Shown: positions 23,877 through 31,193 of the stretch, in pieces
Numbering within the stretch: position 1 is the stretch's first letter
Layout: every line of letters begins with the position of its first letter
From: a virus
IMG/VR virus record: IMGVR_UViG_3300032050_009133
Location: 1 to 42,093 of that record
DNA: 42,093 nucleotides
Direction: 5' to 3' (one strand)
Notes under the pieces: generated by a model
Database searches by the model: none
What the model was told of the DNA's origin: nothing
The model's input: the letters and a program-made list of their open reading frames with translations, nothing else
Program-made: the position numbers and the translations under genes

Positions 23877-25192
23877 AACACATATTAGATCAAATAAAAC
23901 AATATATCGAACAAAAACAATCTGCCAAGACCTGGGTAGCCGGCAAGGACTTTGTCAACTATGCAGGTCCGCATTTCAACTCCGACGAGTATGTGGCAGC
24001 CGCAGAAGCCTTGCTCAACGGCTGGCTGGTCATGGGCAACAAGAGCCTACGCTTTGAACAAAAGTTTCCCCGAGAATTTGGCAAGACACGCGGAGTGTTG
24101 ACCAACAGTGGTAGCAGTGCAAATCTCTTGATGATGACAGCCATGAAAAGCAAGCGTGGACATAACTTTCCACCGGGCACTAAAGTATTGATGCCCATTG
24201 CTGGATTTCCAACTACACTTAATCCAACCTTGCAAAATGGGTTTACACCAGTGTTTTGCGACATTGAAATTGATACCTTGAACATTGATTTGGATCACGC
24301 AGAACGTTTGCTTGCGGCTGATCCAGACATTAAAATTATTACATTTGCCCATGTGTTGGGCAATCCACCCAACATGGACCGTGTTATGGACTTGGTCAAC
24401 AAGCATAATTTAATCCTATTAGAAGATTGTTGCGATGGATTAGGAACAACTTACGATGGCAAGCCTTTGGGTAGCTTTGGTGAGATGGCATCGTGTAGCT
24501 TCTATCCAGCACATCACATGACCATGGGCGAAGGTGGCTTTGTGGCCATGAATGATCCACAGCAAGAAATCATTGTGCGTAGCCTACGTGAATGGGGACG
24601 TGGTTGCTATTGTGTAGGACCCGAGGCCAACAAATTAAAATGTGGCACCTGTGGCAAACGATTCAATGAATGGATTCCAGAAATGCCAGATCAGATTTTT
24701 GATCACAAGTATGTGTATGACGAAATTGGGTATAACTTAAAACCCATCGAACTACAAGCGGCCATGGGCCTTGAACAAATCAAAAAATTGCCAGAGATAC
24801 ATGCTCTACGGCAAAGAAACTACAATCTGTTGTTTGAGATCTATGAAAAATACGAACAGTTCTTCCACTTGCCACGTGCTAGAGAAAAAGCCAATGTCAG
24901 TTGGTTTGCTTTCCCATTGACCATACGTGCAGATTCTCCGTTCTCTCGCATGGACATTGTGGACTATTTAGAAGAAAACTTGATACAAACACGCCCATAC
25001 TTTGCTGGTAACATCATGTTGCAACCTGCGTACAGTCACCTGATGAATCCCGCAGAGGCACGTGATAACTATCCTGTGGCCACATTCACAATGAAGAACA
25101 CATTCTTCCATGGCTGTAGTCCAGTGATCACACCCGAGCAGATTGAGTACATTGGTGAAAAGGTCGACGGATTTATGAGTTTGTATCTATGA
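23873..25192 (+). CDS. rfbH: RfbH/DdhC-type CDP-4-keto-6-deoxyglucose 3-dehydratase
   Basis: 439 aa, like the 437 aa Yersinia E1 enzyme. SFYPAHHMTMGEGG carries His (H214/H215) where aminotransferases of the DegT family have the PLP lysine. This is the signature of 3-dehydratases. Cysteines C187, C245, C247 and C257 (spacing CX57CX1CX9C; C260 also near) match the [2Fe-2S] pattern known for E1 (CX57CX1CX7C) almost exactly. It should remove the 3-hydroxyl in 3,6-dideoxyhexose formation and would need an electron-donating reductase (E3/DdhD), not seen here. The preceding dehydratase would supply its substrate. Confidence 0.88.
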   Translation: MKHILDQIKQYIEQKQSAKTWVAGKDFVNYAGPHFNSDEYVAAAEALLNGWLVMGNKSLRFEQKFPREFGKTRGVLTNSGSSANLLMMTAMKSKRGHNFPPGTKVLMPIAGFPTTLNPTLQNGFTPVFCDIEIDTLNIDLDHAERLLAADPDIKIITFAHVLGNPPNMDRVMDLVNKHNLILLEDCCDGLGTTYDGKPLGSFGEMASCSFYPAHHMTMGEGGFVAMNDPQQEIIVRSLREWGRGCYCVGPEANKLKCGTCGKRFNEWIPEMPDQIFDHKYVYDEIGYNLKPIELQAAMGLEQIKKLPEIHALRQRNYNLLFEIYEKYEQFFHLPRAREKANVSWFAFPLTIRADSPFSRMDIVDYLEENLIQTRPYFAGNIMLQPAYSHLMNPAEARDNYPVATFTMKNTFFHGCSPVITPEQIEYIGEKVDGFMSLYL

Positions 25193-25812
25193 ACAAACAA
25201 GAACTCATCGACTTTGAAAAGGAAATAGGAGATCGGTTTAACAATCGCGAGATCCGTGCTCCCATACATCTCTATGACGGCAATGAAGATCAAATCATGC
25301 GGGTGTTTGAAAAGGTCGATAAAGAAAAAGACTGGGTGTGTTGTACCTGGCGCAATCATTATCAAGCTCTGCTAAAAGGCATACCCAAAGATATTTTAAG
25401 GCAAGAAATACTGGCCGGTAAAAGCATGGTAATGAACTTGCCTCAGTACAAGTTCATATGTTCTAGCATCGTGGGTGGCATTCCCAGTATCGCCACTGGA
25501 CTAGCACTGGCGGCCAAACTCCAAGGCACCGATGAGCATGTATGGTGTTGGACCGGGGACATGAGCGCACAAACTGGTGCCTGGAGCGAAGCTTACAGAT
25601 ACGCTGTGGCTCATGCCTTGCCCATCACTTTCGTAGTAGAAGACAACGAGCTCAGTGTGCTGACTCCTACACATGAGGTATGGGGCGACGAACATTGGTA
25701 TCTGCCAGTGGCTGGTAATCGTGTCTGGCATGAAAGCCAGCACCTTATCTATTATCGATATAAAAATAACAAATATCCGCATGCCGGTGCCGGAGTAAGG
25801 GTACAATTTTAA
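25189..25812 (+). CDS. TPP-binding E1-alpha-like subunit, shortened
   Basis: 207 aa. SSIVGGIPSIATGLALAAKL and WTGDMSAQTGAWSEAYRYA then VVEDN form the thiamine pyrophosphate motif (GD at 123-124 to DN at 152-153). The family (pyruvate or acetoin dehydrogenase E1 alpha) usually runs to 320-360 residues, so the C-terminal part is trimmed. The next gene encodes the matching beta-type domain. Placed after the 3-dehydratase, the pair might transfer a two-carbon unit to a ketosugar, as YerE does in yersiniose formation. This is inference. Confidence 0.8.
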   Translation: MNKQELIDFEKEIGDRFNNREIRAPIHLYDGNEDQIMRVFEKVDKEKDWVCCTWRNHYQALLKGIPKDILRQEILAGKSMVMNLPQYKFICSSIVGGIPSIATGLALAAKLQGTDEHVWCWTGDMSAQTGAWSEAYRYAVAHALPITFVVEDNELSVLTPTHEVWGDEHWYLPVAGNRVWHESQHLIYYRYKNNKYPHAGAGVRVQF

Positions 25813-26351
25813 TGAGCAATCAACTCTACAACCAACGATTAAAAGAAGCCATGAACTGGTTGTCTGCACAACCGGACACTATTTTTCTTGGACAGGCTGT
25901 GAGATATGGCGGTACCGGTTGCTACGAAAGCCTAACAGAAGTTCCTGAACATAAAAAAATAGAGTTTCCAATAGCTGAAAATTTCCAAATTGGTGTCAGT
26001 ACTGGTCTAGCCATGCAAGGGTTCGTGCCTGTGTCAGTGATACCACGCTGGAACTTTTTGCTATGTGCCACTGATCAAATCATCAATCATCTTGATAAAA
26101 TGATCTTATTGAGTTCAGGACGTTGTAGACCAAAAGTGATCATACGTGTGGCCAAAGGTAGTGAAACACCAGTGGATCCGCAAGAACAACACAAAGGAAA
26201 CTTTTCCTCTGCTTTCAGATCCATGTGTGCCAGTATCGATATCATCGAGTGTGACTCGCCCGATTCAATATTACAGGCCTATGATCGTGCTTATACTAGA
26301 ACAGATGGACGTAGCACTATCGTGGTAGAATTTCCTGATTACGGTAAATGA
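25812..26351 (+). CDS. Transketolase pyrimidine-binding (E1-beta-like) subunit, shortened
   Basis: 179 aa. EFPIAENFQIGVSTGLAMQG holds the Glu that activates the thiamine ring (IAEN), and GFVPVSVIPRWNFLLCATDQ continues the pyrimidine-binding domain. The C-terminal transketolase domain of normal E1 beta subunits (about 325 aa) is absent. It starts on the alpha gene's last base (TAATG), so equal synthesis is expected and a heterotetramer is likely. No E2 lipoyl partner is visible, which argues against a 2-oxoacid dehydrogenase complex. Confidence 0.8.
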   Translation: MSNQLYNQRLKEAMNWLSAQPDTIFLGQAVRYGGTGCYESLTEVPEHKKIEFPIAENFQIGVSTGLAMQGFVPVSVIPRWNFLLCATDQIINHLDKMILLSSGRCRPKVIIRVAKGSETPVDPQEQHKGNFSSAFRSMCASIDIIECDSPDSILQAYDRAYTRTDGRSTIVVEFPDYGK

Positions 26352-27163
26352 AAGTATTGATAACCGGTGGATCAGGATTCCTGGGCAGATGCCTATCAAG
26401 ATATCTACATGGTCACGAAGTCATTGTGGTAAGTCGACAAGATCTAGACTTGCTAAACGCAGACAAAGTAAGACAGTTTTTACTGATACATAAATTTGAT
26501 TGGGTGATTAACTGTGCTGTAGCAGGCAGAAATCAAGTGAGAGAGATCGATACTACCATACTGGGAAAAAATCTCTCTATGTTCTCTAATCTTTATACCA
26601 GCCTTGATGCAATAAATCAAGGCATGATTACCTTTGGTACCGGGGCCGAGTTTGGCATAGATCGTGATGTTGACATGGCTCGAGAAATAGATATCTGGAA
26701 TCAATGGCCATCTCACAGCTATGGACAAAGCAAGAATCTAATAGCCCGACTGTCCAGCATGAATCCAAAATGCCGTACCATCAGGATTTTTGGATGTTTT
26801 GATTCCAGCGAAGATAGCATACGTCCGATCAAAAAATTAAAAAATTGTATCATCGAACAGAAACCTTTTGTGATCGAAAAGGATCGTTGGTTTGACATGA
26901 TTAGTGTGACGGATTTGATCAAGATCGTCCAATTTGTCATGACTGGTGCCTGTGGATTCCAGGATATCAATGCTGTGTATAGCCACAAGACTAGACTAAG
27001 TGACATACTTCGTTTATACTGTAAAATACACGGGCATGATCCGAAATGGGTGCAAGTGATTGAACAAAGCGGCATGAGCTACACTGGTGATTCTTCAAGG
27101 ATCGATATGTTAAATCTTCCGTTGCTGGGTCTTAATAAATCGCTGGAACTATATGGAAATTAA
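26348..27163 (+). CDS. Extended SDR sugar reductase/epimerase
   Basis: 271 aa. ITGGSGFLGRCLSRYLHG is the NAD(P) motif. INCAVAGRNQ, ITFGTGAEFGID and HSYGQSKNLI (YxxxK) follow. The overall plan resembles GDP-fucose synthase-type or RmlD-type reductases. It overlaps the TPP beta gene (ATGA). In a branched dideoxysugar route it could reduce the ketone left after C2 transfer. The exact reaction is not predictable from the motifs. Confidence 0.8.
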   Translation: MKVLITGGSGFLGRCLSRYLHGHEVIVVSRQDLDLLNADKVRQFLLIHKFDWVINCAVAGRNQVREIDTTILGKNLSMFSNLYTSLDAINQGMITFGTGAEFGIDRDVDMAREIDIWNQWPSHSYGQSKNLIARLSSMNPKCRTIRIFGCFDSSEDSIRPIKKLKNCIIEQKPFVIEKDRWFDMISVTDLIKIVQFVMTGACGFQDINAVYSHKTRLSDILRLYCKIHGHDPKWVQVIEQSGMSYTGDSSRIDMLNLPLLGLNKSLELYGN

Positions 27164-27736
27164 ATGAAAAAAGTTTATGTAAGTTGGTCTGACGTACAAA
27201 GACAAACACAAGAGATCATAAGACAGATGTACCTCGATGAGTGGCGTCCTGATTATATCGTGGGTATCACTCGTGGCGGACTCGTGCCGGCCAACTTGAT
27301 CAGTCAATATCTTGACTGCACTATGTATGCTCTCCAAGTGAGATTGAGAGAAGGTGCCGGCGACGAAGAATGTGAAAGCAATCTATGGATGGCTGAAGAT
27401 GCATTTGGACACGAAGTATATGACCCAATGTGCTCCGGGGATGGTAGAAAAAACATTCTCATAGTGGATGACATCAACGATTCAGGCGCTACCATAAACT
27501 GGATACGTCAAGACTGGCAACAAAGTTGCTTCCCCAATAATGAACGATGGGCTGAGATCTGGGGTCACAACGTTCGCATCGCCACACTGTACGACAACGA
27601 AACCAGTGCCGCTGAGATCTATGTGAACTACACAGCCGAAACAGTAAACAAACACAATGATCCGCAATGGATTGTATTTCCCTGGGAAGAGTGGTGGAAG
27701 AAATGGCATCCCAATGAACAACATATCAAGACCTGA
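27164..27736 (+). CDS. Phosphoribosyltransferase
   Basis: 190 aa. ILIVDDINDSGAT (98-110) is the PRPP-binding loop, and IVGITRGGLVPANLISQYL is the PPi loop strand of type I phosphoribosyltransferases, most like xanthine/hypoxanthine enzymes. It would attach ribose-5-phosphate to a base, or act in salvage. The next gene overlaps it by 23 bases. In a phage making 7-deazaguanines, a base-salvage or modified-base role is conceivable; the base is not predictable. Confidence 0.85.
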   Translation: MKKVYVSWSDVQRQTQEIIRQMYLDEWRPDYIVGITRGGLVPANLISQYLDCTMYALQVRLREGAGDEECESNLWMAEDAFGHEVYDPMCSGDGRKNILIVDDINDSGATINWIRQDWQQSCFPNNERWAEIWGHNVRIATLYDNETSAAEIYVNYTAETVNKHNDPQWIVFPWEEWWKKWHPNEQHIKT

Positions 27737-28214
27737 TGTAGTGCTAGTGATGGTTCATGTTTGGGAAGATGACCCATCCTTAAAAGAAATCAAGTGGACC
27801 GAGCATGCACGTCGTTGTGCCTTGGGTGCTAATCAAACACCCTGGATCAAGATTTGGCAATTTGATTTTGTAAACACCGCATGGTATCAACAACATCAGC
27901 GATCAGATCACATATCGCCTGGGTGGAATGCCTATTCGCAAGTCAATGACAATGGTATGATACCACATCGAAATATTTTGATCACAGATAGAGATTGGAT
28001 CACAACCGGCGATCAACAAACTAAAATGATCATAGACTATTTAAATCCACGCATAGTGCTGTTTGGTGGTTTGCACAAGGATCTTTGTGTTCGTGGTGTG
28101 TTATTAAATATCAAAGACGCCAACAGAGAATATGTGGAAAGCGATTTACTCTCATACACTTGGAAAGATACATTAAGGAAGGTAGAAGACTATGATCCAA
28201 CCTTTAAGAGATGA
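27714..28214 (+). CDS. Isochorismatase-like protein
   Basis: 166 aa from ATG 27714. VVLVMVHVWEDDP is the first strand with an acidic cluster, NILITDRDW sits mid-protein, and IVLFGGLHKDLCVRGVLLNI (Gly...Cys-Val) matches the nucleophile-Cys strand of isochorismatase/nicotinamidase-fold hydrolases. The catalytic Asp and Lys positions are less clear. It seems related to the protein at 8303-8950. The start is 23 bases inside the phosphoribosyltransferase gene, with no strong ribosome site, so coupling is expected. Substrate is unknown. Confidence 0.6.
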   Translation: MNNISRPDVVLVMVHVWEDDPSLKEIKWTEHARRCALGANQTPWIKIWQFDFVNTAWYQQHQRSDHISPGWNAYSQVNDNGMIPHRNILITDRDWITTGDQQTKMIIDYLNPRIVLFGGLHKDLCVRGVLLNIKDANREYVESDLLSYTWKDTLRKVEDYDPTFKR

Positions 28215-28641
28215 CCTCATGGTGCAACAGCAGTTACCTGCTGGCATACGACCTATTTCACGACGTCATCTAAACATGATTGGTGCATGGCAACACATGG
28301 TGGCAGTGATCATGCTAAACCAAACTGGTCGCAAGCCTGTAAAAACCGTATTTCCTGTATTCATGCATCATTGGTCCACACCATTGAGCTTTCACAGGGC
28401 TACCGAACAAGAAGTCAAAGATGTGATCTGGCCCTTGGGCATGGTTAATGTTCGGTACAAAAGATTAAAAGGCATGACCAAGGACTTCTTGGTCTGGGAC
28501 GGCAATGATGCTACAATGTTATATGGCATAGGCAAATATGGTTCTGACAGTTATGAAATCTTTTTCAAAAACAATTATGCCGTAGAGCCCACAGACAAAG
28601 AATTAAAAAGGTATCTAGATGAAGAAGTATTCGTTTCATGA
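28192..28641 (+). CDS. HhH-GPD DNA glycosylase, MBD4-like
   Basis: 149 aa, a minimal glycosylase domain. MVAVIMLNQTGRKPV is the first core helix, VIWPLGMVNVRYKRL the second, and LYGIGKYGSDSYEIF (110-124) the helix-hairpin-helix. VEPTDKELKRYLD holds D135 where MBD4 has its catalytic Asp (PEDHKLNKY). MBD4 removes T or U from G mismatches. A phage copy might repair deaminated bases, or act on modified or host DNA. No [4Fe-4S] cysteines are present, unlike MutY/Nth. It overlaps both neighbours by more than 20 bases. Confidence 0.82.
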   Translation: MIQPLRDDLMVQQQLPAGIRPISRRHLNMIGAWQHMVAVIMLNQTGRKPVKTVFPVFMHHWSTPLSFHRATEQEVKDVIWPLGMVNVRYKRLKGMTKDFLVWDGNDATMLYGIGKYGSDSYEIFFKNNYAVEPTDKELKRYLDEEVFVS

Positions 28642-28960
28642 TGTAGGTGGAGAAGTAGTAAAAGACACCGAAGTTTATTTGCTCCGGGACAATCACGATC
28701 TAAATAATCTTGTGTTGAGTTCTACCAAACTATACGGAAAACAACAAACACGCGGGCACAGGCATCCTGGTCAGGAGGAAGTGTACTTTTTTGTTGTGGG
28801 GGGCGGTAAGATGATTGTAGGGGATGAAGACAGCGAACCATTCCGGGTGATAGGTGGCGATATTGTGCTCATACCAGATGGTGCATTCCATAAAGTAATC
28901 AACGATGGAGAAAGTGATTTAGTCTTCAATTGCGTGTTTCAAGGAAAGAGAAGCCACTGA
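28619..28960 (+). CDS. Cupin-fold protein
   Basis: 113 aa. RGHRHPGQEEVYFFVVGGGKM gives cupin motif 1 in two parts (HxH then E, G), and IGGDIVLIPDGAFHKVIN gives motif 2 with its His. All four metal ligands (H, H, E, H) are present. Single-domain cupins of this size serve as sugar isomerases, epimerases or small-molecule binders. A role in the neighbouring nucleotide-sugar pathway is plausible. The start lies 23 bases inside the glycosylase gene. Confidence 0.8.
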   Translation: MKKYSFHDVGGEVVKDTEVYLLRDNHDLNNLVLSSTKLYGKQQTRGHRHPGQEEVYFFVVGGGKMIVGDEDSEPFRVIGGDIVLIPDGAFHKVINDGESDLVFNCVFQGKRSH

Positions 28961-29121
28961 TGTTTAGGAAGGTGTGGCGTTTGTGGGCAAAAAGTTTGGG
29001 CGAAAAAGCAGGCATAAATCGGCAAGAAGCTGATCGTATTGCTTGCATTAGAACCGTGATTGTGTTAACATACATAATCACTAACATTTTTATTATAGCA
29101 GGCGTTATAAGGCATTGGTAA
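28960..29121 (+). CDS. Small single-pass membrane protein (53 aa)
   Basis: The ATG shares its first base with the cupin stop (TGATG). The basic, soluble N-terminus (FRKVWRLWAKSLGEKAG) is followed by a hydrophobic segment TVIVLTYIITNIFIIAGVI and a short RHW tail. This is a likely inner-membrane protein with the N-terminus inside by the positive-inside rule. An in-frame ATG at 28930 is less likely as it lies deeper in the cupin gene. Function is unknown. Confidence 0.55.
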   Translation: MFRKVWRLWAKSLGEKAGINRQEADRIACIRTVIVLTYIITNIFIIAGVIRHW

Positions 29122-30003
29122 ATGGAAAAAATCACATACACAGAAATATTTTATAGTTTACAAGGCGAAGGCAAATGGGCTGGAGTGCCCAGTGTGTTCT
29201 TCCGCACATATGGTTGTAACTTCCGTTGCAAGAAGTTTGGACGACCTAGAGATGAAGTCATTGATGGGCACAATCCAGAAGTAGTGGAGATTATCAAGAA
29301 CATTGACCGGTACAACAAGTTTGAAGACTTGCCCTTGGTGACATCTGGTTGCGATACCTATGCATCAATCTATCCTGAATTCAAACGATTCAATGATCAG
29401 GATCCTGTGGATATCATTGCCAACAAGATGCATGCTATCATCCCCAACAACCGCTGGGATCAAGGCACAGGCGATGCAGTACATCTTGTGATCACAGGCG
29501 GAGAGCCGCTGTTGGGCTATCAACAACTGTATCCTGAGATGTTGGAGTATTGTCGTAGATCTGGTCTGCGCGATCTCACATTTGAGACCAATGGTAGCCA
29601 AGAACTGTATCCAGAAGTTCGTGAGTACTTGTTTGAAGAGTTCACACGTCATGGACGTGACTACGATCGACTCACATTCTCTGTGAGTCCTAAACTGCCT
29701 TGTTCAGGTGAAAAGTGGGAAAACGCAATCAATCCCAAAGTGGTCAAGAGCTATGAAATGATTGGGTACACTTATCTCAAGTTTGTTGTGGCCACACGTG
29801 AAGACGTTGCTGATGCAGAACGTGCTGTGGAAGAATATAGACAAGCTGGCTTTGGTGGCCCTGTGTATTTGATGCCTGTGGGCGGTGTTCCGCAAGTCTA
29901 CAACTTGAACACACAAGAAGTAGCTAAATTAGCTCTAGAACGTGGCTGGCGGTACAGCCCACGACTACAGGTAGATATTTGGCGCAATGCCTGGGGCACC
30001 TGA
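29122..30003 (+). CDS. queE: QueE-like 7-carboxy-7-deazaguanine synthase with altered cysteine motif
   Basis: 293 aa. YSLQGEGKWAGVPSVFFRTY and GCNFRC identify QueE, and LVITGGEPLLGYQ is the SAM-binding GGEP motif. LTFETNGSQEL and LTFSVSPKL follow as in the family. The cluster motif should be CxxxCxxC, but here reads C32-N-F-R-C36-K-K-F39: the third Cys is Phe. C77 in TSGCDTYAS, after an insertion of about 40 residues, may take its place. It would convert 6-carboxytetrahydropterin to 7-carboxy-7-deazaguanine, following QueD. It ends with TGA just before the next TTG start. Confidence 0.87.
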   Translation: MEKITYTEIFYSLQGEGKWAGVPSVFFRTYGCNFRCKKFGRPRDEVIDGHNPEVVEIIKNIDRYNKFEDLPLVTSGCDTYASIYPEFKRFNDQDPVDIIANKMHAIIPNNRWDQGTGDAVHLVITGGEPLLGYQQLYPEMLEYCRRSGLRDLTFETNGSQELYPEVREYLFEEFTRHGRDYDRLTFSVSPKLPCSGEKWENAINPKVVKSYEMIGYTYLKFVVATREDVADAERAVEEYRQAGFGGPVYLMPVGGVPQVYNLNTQEVAKLALERGWRYSPRLQVDIWRNAWGT

Positions 30004-30486
30004 TTGGAAAACAACAGGGCCAAAGGTCAGAACAGTTTTGATATCGCCACCGGCAATGTAGTAGTTGAGTTTTTTAACAGAAACATAACTCCTTATCCTA
30101 CAGAAGCTGGTGGGCCTAAGTTTGATCTCATACCTGTTGAAAAACAAAAAGACATCATGGTCAATGTGGCCAGGATGCATGCCCAACAAGAATACGATCG
30201 TATTCTAGAGTTGGTTACTGTATTACAACGTCAGGCCGCAGGTATCAAACGACGGCTGGATATCACAGACATGGTACACAGTGCCTACTATCAGTTTCAA
30301 ACCTATCATGGCCAGCCTTACTGGTTGGCACAAGACATGAAGCATGATAGGATTATACTCACACATCTTGGCCCCAGTGACTGGGCAACTGCGGCGCCAG
30401 ATCACTATCAATACATAGCTAGAGTCAAATGGATGGGCGACTATACCTGGTGTGAAATAGATGAACACGGAAATATCATAGAATGA
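30004..30486 (+). CDS. DUF2452-like protein of unknown function
   Basis: 160 aa from a TTG at 30004 directly after the queE stop; the start is uncertain because no Shine-Dalgarno is obvious. YPTEAGGPKFDLIPVEKQKD, then the helix ARMHAQQEYDRILELVTVLQ and AYYQFQTYHGQPYWLAQDM resemble, from memory, the DUF2452 family. Its members have a long helix pair and a small C-terminal domain. No catalytic motif is visible. It overlaps the next gene by four bases. Confidence 0.6.
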   Translation: MENNRAKGQNSFDIATGNVVVEFFNRNITPYPTEAGGPKFDLIPVEKQKDIMVNVARMHAQQEYDRILELVTVLQRQAAGIKRRLDITDMVHSAYYQFQTYHGQPYWLAQDMKHDRIILTHLGPSDWATAAPDHYQYIARVKWMGDYTWCEIDEHGNIIE

Positions 30487-31193
30487 CAGTGATGTTCAAC
30501 GGATGCAGTTTTGTAGAACAAAGCCATCTTGAGGTAGAAAGTGAGCAGTGGCAGCACCAGTATTGGCCTGCGTTGTTGTTTGATTCTCACGATAATATAT
30601 CAGCATCAGGTGCATCAAACACACGAATCTTTCGTACCACCATTGACTATCTTTATACACATTCTCCTGATGTTGTTGTCATTGGGTGGACTGGTCTAGA
30701 TCGAGAGGAATTACCTTGCGCCAACGGAGATCGTATGCGTTTGCGAGTTGACTGTACTAGTTTTGAGAATGATCAAGATTCTATTTCTCGTGAGGTACAC
30801 CGGACCTGGTACATGGAAAATCACAACGAATGGTTGAGTTTTGAACAGTTGGTGAGACAGATTTTAATAGTGCAGGATCTATGCCGTATGCGCAATATTA
30901 CCTGCTGGATGTTCAATGCGTTCCATCACAACTATATCGCTTACCCTGGACAACCTTTGCAACATAATTTCAATGTAAAAAACGAAAAATGGTTCCACAA
31001 AAGATTAGATGACCTTGATCAGATCAAGCAGTTGATATCACAGATAGATCTAGATCGTTGGATCTGGCCTCCCAAGACCACATTGGCCCAATGGGCTCAC
31101 AATCAAGGATTGGAATTTGAAGCTGGAGGGCATCCTGCCCTGTCAGCACAGCCAGTGATCGCTAATTTTATAATGAGTCGTATCAATGAGTAA
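30483..31193 (+). CDS. SGNH-hydrolase-like phage protein (first of three)
   Basis: 236 aa. The N-terminus MFNGCSFVE puts Ser in the block I position (GDS replaced by GCS). ASGASNTRIFRTTIDYL supplies the Gly/Asn block, and GGHPALSAQPVIANFI near the end supplies the His block. The same three blocks occur in 31948-32655 and 35141-35845. SGNH proteins are esterases or acetyltransferase-like enzymes often acting on glycans. With sugar genes nearby, glycan deacylation is a reasonable guess, but some residues are non-standard. Confidence 0.6.
   Translation: MTVMFNGCSFVEQSHLEVESEQWQHQYWPALLFDSHDNISASGASNTRIFRTTIDYLYTHSPDVVVIGWTGLDREELPCANGDRMRLRVDCTSFENDQDSISREVHRTWYMENHNEWLSFEQLVRQILIVQDLCRMRNITCWMFNAFHHNYIAYPGQPLQHNFNVKNEKWFHKRLDDLDQIKQLISQIDLDRWIWPPKTTLAQWAHNQGLEFEAGGHPALSAQPVIANFIMSRINE

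Noticed and set aside
23873-25192. Ordinary sugar aminotransferase
   Set aside because: The PLP lysine is replaced by His and an Fe-S cysteine set is present, as in RfbH/DdhC 3-dehydratases.
25189-26351. Complete pyruvate dehydrogenase E1
   Set aside because: Both subunits are far too short and no E2/E3 genes are present in the window.
29122-30003. Anaerobic ribonucleotide reductase activase (NrdG)
   Set aside because: The YSLQGEG and GVPSVFFRTYGCN segments and the surrounding folE/queD/dpdA set fit QueE; no NrdD is present here.
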